Shown piece by piece: positions 7,539 through 15,565 of a stretch of DNA of 35,428 bases. The notes beneath the pieces were generated by a model. The model ran no database searches. It saw only the letters and a list, made by a program, of their open reading frames with translations, and was not told where the DNA came from. The DNA is from a virus. Positions within the stretch are counted from its first letter, which is position 1, and each line of letters begins with the position of its first letter. The stretch covers positions 1-35,428 of IMG/VR virus record IMGVR_UViG_3300038701_000434. One strand, written 5' to 3'. The position numbers and the translations under genes were made by a program.

Positions 7539-8221
7539 TCACGATTGTCATGGCGTATTTCGAGAACGGCGGGATGCTCGACTTGCACCTGAGCGAGTGG
7601 GAGCGGTACGAGCGCAAGGACCGCTGGCGCGTCATCCTCGTGGACGATTGCAGCAAGCGCGATCCGGCACTGCCGCACATTCGGGACGTTGGCATCGAGA
7701 TCGAGCTGTACCGGATCATCACAGACCGGGCGTGGAATCAAAACGGCGCGAGGAATCTGGCGATGACCCACGCCAGCGGCTGGTGTCTGCTCACTGACAT
7801 GGATCATCTGTTACCTGCGCGAGACGCCAAGCGATTGCAGAGCATCGACCTAGACGGCGGACCAGCACGCTACTATCGACCGCATCGAATCCGGGCTGCG
7901 ACCAATCAGTACTACAAGCCGCATCCGAACACTTGGCTGATTCGCGCTGTCGATTACTGGCACGCGGGCGGATACGACGAGCGGTTCTGCGGCTACTACG
8001 GCACCGACGCCACATTCCGCAAGGCGCTGGATCGTGCGCTGGGGCCGCCTGGCGGTATCGACGTGGACCTGTGGCTGTACCAGCGCGAGGTCCAGCCGGA
8101 TGCAAGCACGACCGACTACGGGCGCAAGGGCAGTGAATACCACCTGCGCTCACTGCCGTGTAAGGGCGCGAGCCTGCCGCCGGTCAAGCGGCTAAACTTC
8201 GACTGGGAGCGCGTCCTGTGA
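7535..8221 (+). CDS. GT-A glycosyltransferase
   Basis: Second GT-A enzyme of the cassette, 228 aa. VILVDDCSKRDPA is the usual GT2 nucleotide-binding segment, NQNGARNLAMTHASG matches the conserved helix that follows, and LLTDMDH supplies the DxD motif (DMD). FCGYYGTDATFRKAL near residue 150 replaces the usual catalytic ED segment. The GTG start at 7535, with GAGG at 7524-7527, overlaps the previous stop by four bases; the frame is open further upstream but only as a shadow. It is not an obvious duplicate of the preceding gene. Confidence 0.75.
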   Translation: MITIVMAYFENGGMLDLHLSEWERYERKDRWRVILVDDCSKRDPALPHIRDVGIEIELYRIITDRAWNQNGARNLAMTHASGWCLLTDMDHLLPARDAKRLQSIDLDGGPARYYRPHRIRAATNQYYKPHPNTWLIRAVDYWHAGGYDERFCGYYGTDATFRKALDRALGPPGGIDVDLWLYQREVQPDASTTDYGRKGSEYHLRSLPCKGASLPPVKRLNFDWERVL

Positions 8222-8922
8222 TCAACATTCTGTGCTGGCTGTGGCATGACCCGAAATGCTATGCGCAGTACACGGCGGAACACGTCAACCGCTGGGCCAG
8301 CATGATCCGGCGCAACGTGACGCTGCCGTATCGTATCTCCTGCGTGACCGATCAGCCGGAAGGGATCGATGAGGGCATCGCCATCATCCCACTGCCGGAC
8401 TTCCCGGATGTGGTCAATCCGAACTGGCCGACGTCGAAAGGCAGACCGCAGTGCCACCGCCGCATCGACATGTGGCGGGCGGATGCTGCGTCTACCTACG
8501 GCGAGCGGTTCCTCATGATGGACATCGACTGCGCGATCCTGGGCAATATCGACCACATCCTGAGTCGTCCAGAGGATGTCGTGATCAATGGATCGAGCAT
8601 GGCGCATCGTCCCTACAATGGCGGGATGGTGCTGATGACCGCAGGCGCACGACCGCAGGTCTACGACCAGTGGACGCCGAAGCGGCAGATTGCGGCAAGC
8701 AAGGACCATCTGGGTTCCGATCAAGCGTGGTACGCTGAAATCCTGGGACCGGACGAGGCCAAGTTTAGAAAACACGACGGCGTGGTATATTACCGGCGAT
8801 TTCGACCGGTCTGGGATCAGACAAAGATTCTGTTTTTTAACGGATCAACGAAGCCGTGGAATTACCACAGGCACGGGATTGATAGGGTCATCGAGGCGTA
8901 CTATCCGGAGGGCAGGCCATGA
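8218..8922 (+). CDS. GT8-like glycosyltransferase
   Basis: Last enzyme of the sugar cassette, 234 aa. FLMMDIDCAILGNID has the DxD motif (DID) in the setting seen in GT8 and related retaining transferases; PYNGGMVLM, SDQAWYA and ILFFNGSTKPW are the other family landmarks. The GTG start overlaps the previous stop, and its own stop overlaps the portal ATG, so the cassette is fully embedded in the packaging/head transcript. Bases 8761-8860 are more AT-rich than the neighbouring genes. Confidence 0.78.
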   Translation: MINILCWLWHDPKCYAQYTAEHVNRWASMIRRNVTLPYRISCVTDQPEGIDEGIAIIPLPDFPDVVNPNWPTSKGRPQCHRRIDMWRADAASTYGERFLMMDIDCAILGNIDHILSRPEDVVINGSSMAHRPYNGGMVLMTAGARPQVYDQWTPKRQIAASKDHLGSDQAWYAEILGPDEAKFRKHDGVVYYRRFRPVWDQTKILFFNGSTKPWNYHRHGIDRVIEAYYPEGRP

Positions 8923-10319
8923 GCACAGTCGACACGCCGCATGAGGACTACGCCATCGAGCTGCCGGACTGGCGGAAGATCGAACACATCACTCGGCTGC
9001 GGATGCTCGACAGCTATCTGATCGAGCTGAATCCGCACGATACGAGCGAGGAGAACCGCGCACGCAATCGCGCCTACAAACAGCGGGCGATCTTCTACGC
9101 TATCGCAGCGCAGACAGTGCAGGGGATGCTTGGAACCATGTTCCGGCGCGATCCCAAACTGGCGCTCCCGACTGTGCTGGAATACATGGAACGCAATGCA
9201 GACGGCGCTGGCGTGAGTCTGTACCAGCAGAGCCAAGGCTTGTGCGATGACGTAATCCGCAAGAGCCGGGCCGGGCTGTACGTCTCCTTCCCGCCGACCG
9301 AGGGCGCGGTGTCGATGCGCGACATGGTCGAGGGCCGCTTTGTGGCGACCATCCAGCGGCTGGAGCCGGAGCAGATTATCAACTGGCGGACGGAGACGCG
9401 GGGCAGTCAGACGCGGCTGAAGTTCGTCATCATCCGCGAATACCGCGAGAAGATCGACCAGTACACCACCGACGAATACATGACGCTGCGGGAGCTGTAC
9501 CTGGACGACGACGGCGTGTATCAGGAGCGCCATTGGTCGGACGAAGGCGGGGCACTGCGCGTGGTGGACGAGATCACGCCGACCGACGCAGCCGGTCAGC
9601 CGTGGTATGAAATCCCGTTCATATTCGTGGGTGCGGAGAACAACGACCCGAAGGTGGATCGACCCGTCATGCTGCCGCTTGTCGATCTGAACATCGGCCA
9701 CTACCGCAACTCGGCAGACTGGGAGGATTCGGTCTGGTACGTCGGCCAGGCACAGCCGTGGATGTCTGGCGTGACCGAAAGCTATCTGGAGATGCTGAAA
9801 GAGCAGGGCATGTACGTTGGCAGCCGCAACCTGCTGGCCGTGCCAGAGGGTGGGCAGTTCCAGTTTGCCGCACCGCCACCGAACTCCATCGTGCGCCAGG
9901 CGATGCAGGACAAGGTCGAGATGATGCTGCAACTCGGCGCGAGGCTCATGCAGCCGGGCAGTGCGGCGCGGACAGCAACCGAGGTTGCCGGTATCCGCGA
10001 AGCACAGCACTCGATCCTGTCCCTGATCGCCGCGAATGCCAGCGAGGCCTACACGCAGGCGCTGCAATGGGCCGGGCGGTATATGGGCGTTGGTGATGGC
10101 GAGATGGACTCCATCAGCTACCAGATCAATCAGGACTTCGTGTCACCAGACGCCACACCGCAGGACATCCAGGCCATGGTTGCCGGGTTCGTGCAGGGCA
10201 GCATTCCGATCAGCGACTACGTGCGCTATATGCAGCGCATCGGGCGTTTCGACGGCGAGCGGACAGCGGAGGAGTACGCCGACATGCTGGAGACTGGCGG
10301 GCTGCCGAATGCGAACTGA
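8919..10319 (+). CDS. Portal protein (DUF4055-like)
   Basis: Dodecameric portal through which DNA enters the head; it also nucleates assembly. The 466-residue product has the layout of DUF4055-type portals: RNRAYKQRAIFYAIAAQTVQGMLGTMFRR near the N-terminus, a DNDP-like ENNDPKVDRPVMLPLVDLNIGHYRNSADWE core, and a C-terminal helical segment ending in acidic residues. CGGAGGG at 8906-8912 precedes the ATG. It comes after six unrelated sugar enzymes, whereas the portal normally follows TerL directly. Confidence 0.85.
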   Translation: MSTVDTPHEDYAIELPDWRKIEHITRLRMLDSYLIELNPHDTSEENRARNRAYKQRAIFYAIAAQTVQGMLGTMFRRDPKLALPTVLEYMERNADGAGVSLYQQSQGLCDDVIRKSRAGLYVSFPPTEGAVSMRDMVEGRFVATIQRLEPEQIINWRTETRGSQTRLKFVIIREYREKIDQYTTDEYMTLRELYLDDDGVYQERHWSDEGGALRVVDEITPTDAAGQPWYEIPFIFVGAENNDPKVDRPVMLPLVDLNIGHYRNSADWEDSVWYVGQAQPWMSGVTESYLEMLKEQGMYVGSRNLLAVPEGGQFQFAAPPPNSIVRQAMQDKVEMMLQLGARLMQPGSAARTATEVAGIREAQHSILSLIAANASEAYTQALQWAGRYMGVGDGEMDSISYQINQDFVSPDATPQDIQAMVAGFVQGSIPISDYVRYMQRIGRFDGERTAEEYADMLETGGLPNAN

Positions 10320-10473
10320 TAATGTCATCGACTTCGGCAACAGCCAGCGCAATGTGGTCTACCAGCGGCTGGTCGACACCATCAACGACTGCGCCGAGGG
10401 ACTGAGCGTCATCGAAATGATCGGCATTTTGGAAGCGATCAAGGCACAGATCATGGCCGGAGACGATGACTGA
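10309..10473 (+). CDS. Small conserved-type head-region protein (54 aa)
   Basis: A 54-residue acidic protein with the helical core VVYQRLVDTINDCAEGLSV. Its ATG lies inside the last codons of the portal gene and its stop inside the first codons of the MuF-like gene, a tight junction pattern that supports expression. Small proteins of this kind often follow the portal in phages with this head type. The function is unknown. Confidence 0.6.
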   Translation: MRTDNVIDFGNSQRNVVYQRLVDTINDCAEGLSVIEMIGILEAIKAQIMAGDDD

Positions 10474-11554
10474 CTTTTACCTGACCGAGGTTGTCACGCG
10501 CCACCAGGTCATGCTGGAGCGGCTGAAGACCGGCGAGTGGAACCGGCTGCGCGAGTTCGTTCAGGAGCTGGAGATCGACGTATCGGCTCGCATTGCGATC
10601 TTCGACGAGCTGTCGGAGATGTCCATGTTCCAGCTAGAGCGCAATCGGGCAATCCTGCGTCGGATTATCGACCTGCCGATCGAGCGAATGCGGGAGGCCT
10701 GGATCGCTGCGCTGAGAGAGATTGCGATCAACGAAGCAGACTTTGAGCTTGAGGCATTGCGGGCGCTTGATACCGGCGTCACGTTCCTGGCACCAGTGCC
10801 CGAGCAAGTCGCGGCGGCGGCATTCTCGACACCGCTGCAAGTGCGCGGAGCGACGGGTGACGCGCTGCTGGAGACGTTCTTCGACGGCTTCAAGCAGTCC
10901 GCCATCGACCGGATCACAGCAGACGTGACGCTTGGCGCAGCGCAAGGCCTGCCGAATGCGGACATCATCCGGTCGATCCGTGGCACCGTGGCGGCGAATC
11001 GTACCGACGGCACGATGGAGCGCATCCGCCGCGATGCGGATGCCATCGTTCGGACCAGCGTTCAGCATGTGTCGCAGACCGCGAGGCAGGCAACTTGGGA
11101 TGCGAACCGGGACATCATCGACCGCGTGCGTTGGGTATCGACGCTGGACAGCCGGACGACGGATCAGTGCGCGTCACTCGACGGGCGAGAGTTCCCGATT
11201 GACTCAGGGCCTCGGCCACCGATTCACGTGCGGTGCCGGTCGACCACCGTTGCCGTCCTGCGCCCGCCGTTCGATGTGCTGGAGCGCGGTGCGACGCGAG
11301 CGGCGCGGAATCCCGAGGACCGGCGAGAGATCGACCAGGTACCGGCGCGGCTCGACTACTACAGTTGGCTGCTTCGCCAGCCAGCCGATTTTCAGGACGA
11401 AGCGATCGGGCCAACACGCGCCAAGCTACTGCGAGACGGCGGGCTGAGTTCGCGGGGCTTCGCGGACTTGCAGCTAGGGCGGCGGTTTGAGCCGCTGACG
11501 CTGGAAGAGATGCGCGAGAAAAACCCGGTCGTATTTGAACGGGCAGGACTTTGA
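10466..11554 (+). CDS. Phage head morphogenesis protein (Mu gpF-like)
   Basis: Minor head protein of the Mu gpF/SPP1 gp7 family, 362 aa, which associates with the portal and is often ejected with DNA. The diagnostic block lies at about residues 215-265: VRWVSTLDSRTTDQCASLDG followed by GPRPPIHVRCRSTTVAVL, with the conserved Cys and His residues. The N-terminal 150 residues are helical. It overlaps the previous small gene by eight bases and sits where MuF is expected, between portal and scaffold. Confidence 0.88.
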   Translation: MTDFYLTEVVTRHQVMLERLKTGEWNRLREFVQELEIDVSARIAIFDELSEMSMFQLERNRAILRRIIDLPIERMREAWIAALREIAINEADFELEALRALDTGVTFLAPVPEQVAAAAFSTPLQVRGATGDALLETFFDGFKQSAIDRITADVTLGAAQGLPNADIIRSIRGTVAANRTDGTMERIRRDADAIVRTSVQHVSQTARQATWDANRDIIDRVRWVSTLDSRTTDQCASLDGREFPIDSGPRPPIHVRCRSTTVAVLRPPFDVLERGATRAARNPEDRREIDQVPARLDYYSWLLRQPADFQDEAIGPTRAKLLRDGGLSSRGFADLQLGRRFEPLTLEEMREKNPVVFERAGL

Positions 11555-11575
11555 AGACAGCAAAGGTGAGACGAT

Positions 11576-12268
11576 ATGGAAGACGAGACAAAAGACGCCG
11601 CGACTGGCGATACCGATACCCGGCAGACGGAAAGCGCACCCGCTATTGATCCGGCTGCGTTTGCGGCCATGCAGGAATCGATAGCCAAGCTGGAGGCGAA
11701 GAATCGTGAACTACTCGAAGAGAAAGCCCGCACAAAAAAGGAAGCCGAGCAGGCCGCGCTCGAAGCCGCGAAGAAGTCCGGGGACCTAGAATCGCTGGAG
11801 AAATCGTGGCAGAAGAAGGTCGAGACCACCGAGCAAGAACTGCGGACTGAGATCAAGCAGTACGAGCAGATGCTTGCCTCGATCACGAGCGGTGCCGAGG
11901 CGCGACGGCTGGCGGCTGACTTGGCGCTGCCCGGCCATGCGGACCTGCTGATGCCGCACATTGCGGGTCGGCTGAAAACCGAGATCAGGGACGGCAAGCC
12001 GACCGTGCGCGTACTGGACCGCGACGGCACGCCGTCTGCGATGACGGTGGATGATCTGCGGAAAGAGATCATGGGAACCGAACTGTTCGCTCCGATCCTC
12101 GCTGGCAGCAAGGCGAACGGCGCAGGCGGTACCGGGCGGTCGGATGGCGGAAAGCCGAAGCTTAAGGCGTTCAACGAGTACACCAGCAGCGAGTTGGTGG
12201 AGTTGAAGCGGGCCGATCCCGATACTTATATTCGCATCCGCGACGAGTATTACAACCGGAACAATTGA
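11576..12268 (+). CDS. Scaffolding protein (coiled-coil)
   Basis: Probable capsid scaffold, 230 aa, present during procapsid assembly and removed before maturation. The first 30 residues are acidic and low in complexity. Residues 33-100 form a heptad-rich coiled coil high in Glu, Lys and Ala. A compact segment near 100-165 and a GGTG linker precede a basic/acidic C-terminal helix (SSELVELKRADPDTY) of the kind that binds coat protein. The family is called from composition, size and position directly before the capsid gene. AAAGGTGA upstream of ATG 11576 serves as the ribosome binding site. Confidence 0.75.
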   Translation: MEDETKDAATGDTDTRQTESAPAIDPAAFAAMQESIAKLEAKNRELLEEKARTKKEAEQAALEAAKKSGDLESLEKSWQKKVETTEQELRTEIKQYEQMLASITSGAEARRLAADLALPGHADLLMPHIAGRLKTEIRDGKPTVRVLDRDGTPSAMTVDDLRKEIMGTELFAPILAGSKANGAGGTGRSDGGKPKLKAFNEYTSSELVELKRADPDTYIRIRDEYYNRNN

Positions 12269-12294
12269 CAAGATTCGCTGTCAACCGGTATAAG
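12265..12294 (+). promoter_or_regulatory. Sigma70-like promoter for the capsid gene
   Basis: TTGACA at 12265-12270 is a perfect -35 box and TATAAG at 12289-12294 matches the -10 consensus at five of six positions, with an 18-base spacer. The -35 overlaps the scaffold stop codon. An inverted repeat, TCAACCG (12281-12287) and CGGTTGA (12302-12308), brackets the -10 box and could be an operator. It would give the major capsid gene extra transcription inside the late operon, with a leader of about 118 bases. Confidence 0.6.
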
Positions 12295-12310
12295 CATTGA
12301 ACGGTTGAAT

Positions 12311-12347
12311 GCTCCCTGCGGGAGCGGACGATCAAGGCCTGCGGCCT
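12311..12347 (+). promoter_or_regulatory. Two small hairpins in the capsid leader
   Basis: GCTCC-CTGCG-GGAGC at 12311-12325 and AGGCC-TGC-GGCCT at 12335-12347 are perfect 5-bp stems in the leader between the promoter and the capsid gene. A GGCCTTTTTT tract at 12374-12383 lies downstream. AGGCC could pair with it instead to make a weak attenuator, but the distance is long and I see no strong terminator. Confidence 0.3.
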
Positions 12348-12382
12348 ACGGTGGATTTCATCGCCGGGGCGTGGGCCTTTTT

Positions 12383-12414
12383 TGGTCACCCGGCACTACT
12401 CACAAGGGTGATCA
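12383..12414 (+). promoter_or_regulatory. Stem-loop over the capsid ribosome binding site
   Basis: TGGTCACCC (12383-12391) pairs with GGGTGATCA (12406-12414), a 9-bp stem with one G-U pair and a 14-base loop. The capsid Shine-Dalgarno region (AAGGGTGATC) lies in its 3' arm and the ATG is at 12418, so folding could reduce initiation. The structure is seen; control of translation is inference. Confidence 0.4.
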
Positions 12415-12417
12415 CAC

Positions 12418-13419
12418 ATGGCTACTGTACGTCTCTCTGACATCATCGATGTCACCGTATTCCAGGACTTGCCTCCGGTCGATGGTCCTGAAAAGACCGC
12501 TTTCTATGACTCTGGCGTTGTCGTCCGTAATGCGCTGCTCGATCAGGTTGCAGCCTCTGCTGGCAAAACTGCCGAGCTTCCGTTCTGGAAAGACCTCGAC
12601 GCCACCGCCGCTCCGAACCTGACCAGCGACGATCCCAATGTCACGTCCACCGCACAGAAGATTGTGCAGGGCGAGCAGATCGGGCGGAAGGCGTTCCTGA
12701 ACCAGTCCTGGTCCGAAACCGACTTGGCGTCCGAACTGGCGCTCGGTGGCGACGCGATGACTCGCATTCGCGCTCGCATCGACACCTACTGGCGTCGTCA
12801 GTGGCAGCGTCGGCTGATCGCCACGATGAACGGCGTACTGGCGGACAACATCGCCAACGATGCGGGCGATATGGTGTATGACGCTTCGCTCGACACCGCC
12901 ACGACCGCGAGCGGCTTCACGCGGTCGAACTTCACCAGCGCCGCGTTCACCCTGGGCGATGCCTACAACGAGCTGACCGCGCTGGCGGTTCACTCGGTGG
13001 TGTACAAGCGCATGGTCGATAACGACGACATCGACTTTATCCCGGACAGCCAGGGCAACATGACCATTCCCACGTTCCTCGGTCACAGGGTCATCGTCGA
13101 CGACGGCCTGCCGGTCGAGACTGACAGCGTGTACAGCACCAAGTACACCTCGGTGATCTTCGGCGCTGGCGCGGTCGGCTTCGGCGAAGGCACTCCGGCC
13201 AATCCGGTCGAGGTCGACCGTCAGCCCGCACAGGGCAACGGCGGTGGGGTTGAAATTTTGTTCAGCCGGAAGACCTACCTGCTGCATCCGTTCGGCTTCA
13301 AGACCGGCACCGCTCCTGCTGCGACCAGCTACACGCTGGCGGAACTGGAGGCTGCGGCGTCTTGGGATCGGGTGGTTGAGCGGAAGAACGTCCCGCTTGC
13401 TTTCTTGATCACCAACTGA
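12418..13419 (+). CDS. Major capsid protein (HK97-fold)
   Basis: Main shell protein, 333 aa. The pattern LPFWKDLDATAAPNLTSDDP, followed by KIVQGEQIGRKAFLNQSWSETDLASELALGGD and a long basic helix (TYWRRQWQRRLIATMNGVL), fits the Gp13-like group of HK97-fold capsid proteins. Size, position after the scaffold, and more C/T-ending codons at the 5' end than neighbours (often seen in highly expressed genes) support this. There is no fused protease or delta domain; the separate scaffold supplies that role. It has its own candidate promoter and leader. Confidence 0.85.
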   Translation: MATVRLSDIIDVTVFQDLPPVDGPEKTAFYDSGVVVRNALLDQVAASAGKTAELPFWKDLDATAAPNLTSDDPNVTSTAQKIVQGEQIGRKAFLNQSWSETDLASELALGGDAMTRIRARIDTYWRRQWQRRLIATMNGVLADNIANDAGDMVYDASLDTATTASGFTRSNFTSAAFTLGDAYNELTALAVHSVVYKRMVDNDDIDFIPDSQGNMTIPTFLGHRVIVDDGLPVETDSVYSTKYTSVIFGAGAVGFGEGTPANPVEVDRQPAQGNGGGVEILFSRKTYLLHPFGFKTGTAPAATSYTLAELEAAASWDRVVERKNVPLAFLITN

Positions 13420-13424
13420 TCAAG
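13404..13424 (+). promoter_or_regulatory. Hairpin spanning the capsid stop codon
   Basis: CTTGATCA (13404-13411) and TGATCAAG (13417-13424) form a perfect 8-bp stem with loop CCAAC; the stop TGA is in the 3' arm. No T-run follows, so it is more likely to slow mRNA decay at the end of an abundant message than to terminate transcription. Confidence 0.35.
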
Positions 13425-13473
13425 CAGGGATTGACGCAGGGACATGGACGTCCCGCAGTTTCGGAGTGACAGC

Positions 13474-13662
13474 ATGAGAACACAGAAAGAACTGATCGAA
13501 GAAGCCAACCGCATTGCACGCGGCGAAGTGGCGAAGCCGGTACAGCGCAAGCCGGTTCCGCCGAAGGTCGCGCCTGCGCCGGTTGTCGAAGAGAAGCCCG
13601 CGCCGGTCAAGCGGCGCGGTCGACCGAGGAAAGCCAATGGCACAGCAACGACAGCAGGATAA
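13474..13662 (+). CDS. Small basic Pro/Lys-rich protein with AT-hook-like motif
   Basis: A 62-residue protein with a short N-terminal helix (RTQKELIEEANRIARGE), a Pro/Lys/Val-rich linker, and a basic KRRGRPRKA segment resembling an AT-hook. GGAG at 13463-13466 favours ATG 13474 over the in-frame ATG at 13444, which has no useful site. It follows the capsid gene, where small head or DNA-contact proteins are common. DNA binding is only suggested by GRPRK. Confidence 0.55.
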   Translation: MRTQKELIEEANRIARGEVAKPVQRKPVPPKVAPAPVVEEKPAPVKRRGRPRKANGTATTAG

Positions 13663-13756
13663 GAAATACGCGAAGCCGGGATCCGATGCCTATCGCATCT
13701 GGTATCTCCAGCAGCGTCGACGCCAGCGCAAGGCAGCGCAGGAGGAGACGCCGTAA
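13637..13756 (+). CDS. Small basic protein (39 aa)
   Basis: A 39-codon frame beginning MAQQRQQDKKYAKPG and ending in a basic helix rich in Arg and Gln. GAGGAA at 13625-13630 is six bases from the ATG. It overlaps the preceding gene by 26 bases, and its TAA shares one base with the next ATG. The strong ribosome binding site and tight junctions support a real gene. No family is recognised. Confidence 0.5.
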   Translation: MAQQRQQDKKYAKPGSDAYRIWYLQQRRRQRKAAQEETP

Positions 13757-14052
13757 TGCCGCTTGAAATCGGCAAGCGTTACCGGATCAAGGGCCAGATC
13801 GTCACAATCCGCTCCAGCAACGCACAGGGGAAGAAAAAGGCCGCTGTGACGAGCGAGGGCCGCGTGATCAATTTCGGTCAGTCTGGCGCGACTGTCAGGC
13901 CAGGCACCGAGGCTGGCAATGCCTATTGCGCCCGGAGCGCAGGTATCGCATCCGGCGCTCGGGATCGACTGACACCGAATGATCTGGCGCGTGCTGACTG
14001 GCATTGCGTCGGAGCCACCAGCAGGGAGGACGGGCCTAGCCCGATTGACTGA
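13756..14052 (+). CDS. Small conserved phage protein of the head region
   Basis: A 98-residue basic protein: an N-terminal beta-rich segment (IGKRYRIKGQIVTIRSS), then VINFGQSGATVRPGTEAGNAYCARSAGI and LTPNDLARADWHCVG. The spacing of NFG, PGT, YCAR, PND and WxC recalls a widespread small virus/phage domain whose role is not known. Only two Cys residues are present. It starts one base inside the previous stop and ends one base inside the next ATG. Confidence 0.6.
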   Translation: MPLEIGKRYRIKGQIVTIRSSNAQGKKKAAVTSEGRVINFGQSGATVRPGTEAGNAYCARSAGIASGARDRLTPNDLARADWHCVGATSREDGPSPID

Positions 14053-14195
14053 TGCCTGCACAGCGATGCCAGAAGGGCGGAAAGCGCGGTTGGAAGTGGG
14101 GCCAGTCTGGAGCCTGCTACACCGGGCCGGGAGCCAAGGCCAAGGCTGAACGCCAAGGCCGTGCGATCCGCGCTGGGGGCTATCGTGGCCGCTGA
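14052..14195 (+). CDS. Small Gly/Lys-rich conserved-type phage protein (47 aa)
   Basis: A 47-codon frame beginning MPAQRCQKGGKRGWKWGQSG and continuing ACYTGPGAKAKAERQGRAI. The GWKWGxSGxCYTG block followed by a QGRAI helix is a pattern I recognise from short proteins in many phage head regions. Two cysteines flank the glycine-rich core and might bind metal with other residues. It shares one base with the previous stop and overlaps the next gene slightly. Function is unknown. Confidence 0.6.
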   Translation: MPAQRCQKGGKRGWKWGQSGACYTGPGAKAKAERQGRAIRAGGYRGR

Positions 14196-14742
14196 CTGGT
14201 ACACGCTGCCGGGAACGCCGTCAGACATGCTGACGAGCGAGCGCCAGGGCACGCGGCGGCTAAAGACGGATCCCGGATCGACGGCGTTCTACGAGGGGCG
14301 CGAGTTCTACACGTTCCGCCAGTTCGACATTGCGCCTGACGCCACCGAGGTCATCAAGGTGATAGCAACTGGCGACACCATCGTCCAGACCTTCGGTGCG
14401 TCGCTCATTCTCGGCGAACTGCGGATTGAACTGGTGGTCGGCGGTACCGAAGGCGGGACGTTTAACACGCCGCTGCCGATCCTGCCAGCCAACGGCATGA
14501 GCGAGGCACCGAGCGTCAGCGCAGGCGTGACCATGGCGGCTGGTGGTACGCACACGGGCGGGACGGTTGTGGATGTCCTGCTGCTGAACGCCGGATCACC
14601 GGCAACGCAGGCGAACGAAATCAGCGCCAGCGAGGACCTGCCGCTGGGCTTCCCTGCGGGCACGTACTATGTCCGCCTGGTGTCGATCAACAACGCTAAC
14701 GCGCAAGGCATCTTCCGCGCACGATGGGAGCAGCGGGCATGA
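14185..14742 (+). CDS. Putative virion decoration or head fibre protein
   Basis: A 185-residue, beta-rich protein low in charged residues, with repeated Gly/Thr turns (TMAAGGTHTGGTVVDVLLL, FPAGTYYVRLVSINNANAQG) and no Cys. It lies between the capsid and connector genes, where decoration proteins are often found. The start is set at GTG 14185 because of the G-rich site at 14174-14178; GTG 14161 is an alternative. A structural role is inference from composition and place. Confidence 0.5.
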   Translation: MAADWYTLPGTPSDMLTSERQGTRRLKTDPGSTAFYEGREFYTFRQFDIAPDATEVIKVIATGDTIVQTFGASLILGELRIELVVGGTEGGTFNTPLPILPANGMSEAPSVSAGVTMAAGGTHTGGTVVDVLLLNAGSPATQANEISASEDLPLGFPAGTYYVRLVSINNANAQGIFRARWEQRA

Positions 14743-15212
14743 CGATCACAGTGGGCACCAATAGCTACATCACCCGCGCTGCCGCGATTGCCTACGCTGC
14801 CGAGCGTGGTGTCACGCTGGCCGACACGGCGGCTACCGACGTGTTGCTGATCAAGGCCACCGACTACATGGAGACGCTGGAGGGCCGGTATCGCGGGACG
14901 CGCACCGACGCCGACCAGGCGCTGGCATGGCCTCGGTCTGGCGCAATCATCCGCGGCTACGAAGCAGACGACGAGACCGTACCGGCGCTGGTCGAGCAGG
15001 TGCAGAAGGAACTGGTCCTGGACCTGAACGGCGGCGTCGACCTGTACAACCGCACCGACCGCCAGCATGTCACGCGGGAGCGTGTGGATGGGGCTGTCGA
15101 GGTGGCTTATGCCGAGCCGAGCGTCGTTGGCGAACGGGTCATCCAGTCTCAGGCTATGGCGCTGATCCGACAGATCACTCGCGGCCAGGCCATCATCCTG
15201 GAGCGGTCATGA
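14739..15212 (+). CDS. Head-tail adaptor, DnaT-like annotated family
   Basis: A 157-residue protein: TVGTNSYITRAAAIAYAAERG followed by LIKATDYMETLEGRYRGTR and QALAWPRSGA. This is the helical family often labelled DnaT-like ssDNA-binding, but in phages it occupies the adaptor position between head and tail (HK97 gp6 type). The location here, before the stopper and tail-completion genes, supports an adaptor ring and argues against a replication role. Its ATG overlaps the previous stop. Confidence 0.7.
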   Translation: MTITVGTNSYITRAAAIAYAAERGVTLADTAATDVLLIKATDYMETLEGRYRGTRTDADQALAWPRSGAIIRGYEADDETVPALVEQVQKELVLDLNGGVDLYNRTDRQHVTRERVDGAVEVAYAEPSVVGERVIQSQAMALIRQITRGQAIILERS

Positions 15213-15565
15213 GCGTCTTCTACGACCGGATGCAGGACGTGGCGTCGGACCTGCTGGAGCGGTTCGGGCAGGTGGTCACGTTCACCCGGATCACTGGTGG
15301 TGGCATTGATCCGGTGACCGGCGTGAGCACGCAGACCACGACCACAATTGAGACCGTGGGCACACTGCGCCGGTATCCGAATGCGTTGATCGACGGGACG
15401 CGGATTCAGTCCACCGACCGGGAGCTGGTCATTCGGGCAACTGAGATCGAGCCGCGTCTGAGCGATACAGTGACGGTGGACGGCGCGACGTATGCCATTC
15501 AAGAAGTGCAGACCAGCAGTCCTGCCGGGACCGACCTGGCGCATTTTGTGAGGGTGCGGGCATGA
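15209..15565 (+). CDS. Head-tail stopper or neck protein
   Basis: A 118-residue, mostly beta protein: a short N-terminal helix (FYDRMQDVASDLLERFG), then strands VVTFTRITGGGIDPVTG and ELVIRATEIEPRLSDTVTVDGATYAIQEV. That topology fits head-tail stopper proteins (SPP1 gp16/HK97 gp7-like), which close the portal channel. The call rests on the pattern and its place between adaptor and tail-completion proteins. It overlaps both neighbours by four bases. Confidence 0.6.
   Translation: MSVFYDRMQDVASDLLERFGQVVTFTRITGGGIDPVTGVSTQTTTTIETVGTLRRYPNALIDGTRIQSTDRELVIRATEIEPRLSDTVTVDGATYAIQEVQTSSPAGTDLAHFVRVRA

Noticed and set aside
14161-14184. Upstream GTG 14161 as start of the decoration-like gene
   Set aside because: No ribosome binding site is placed for it, whereas the G-run at 14174-14178 fits GTG 14185.
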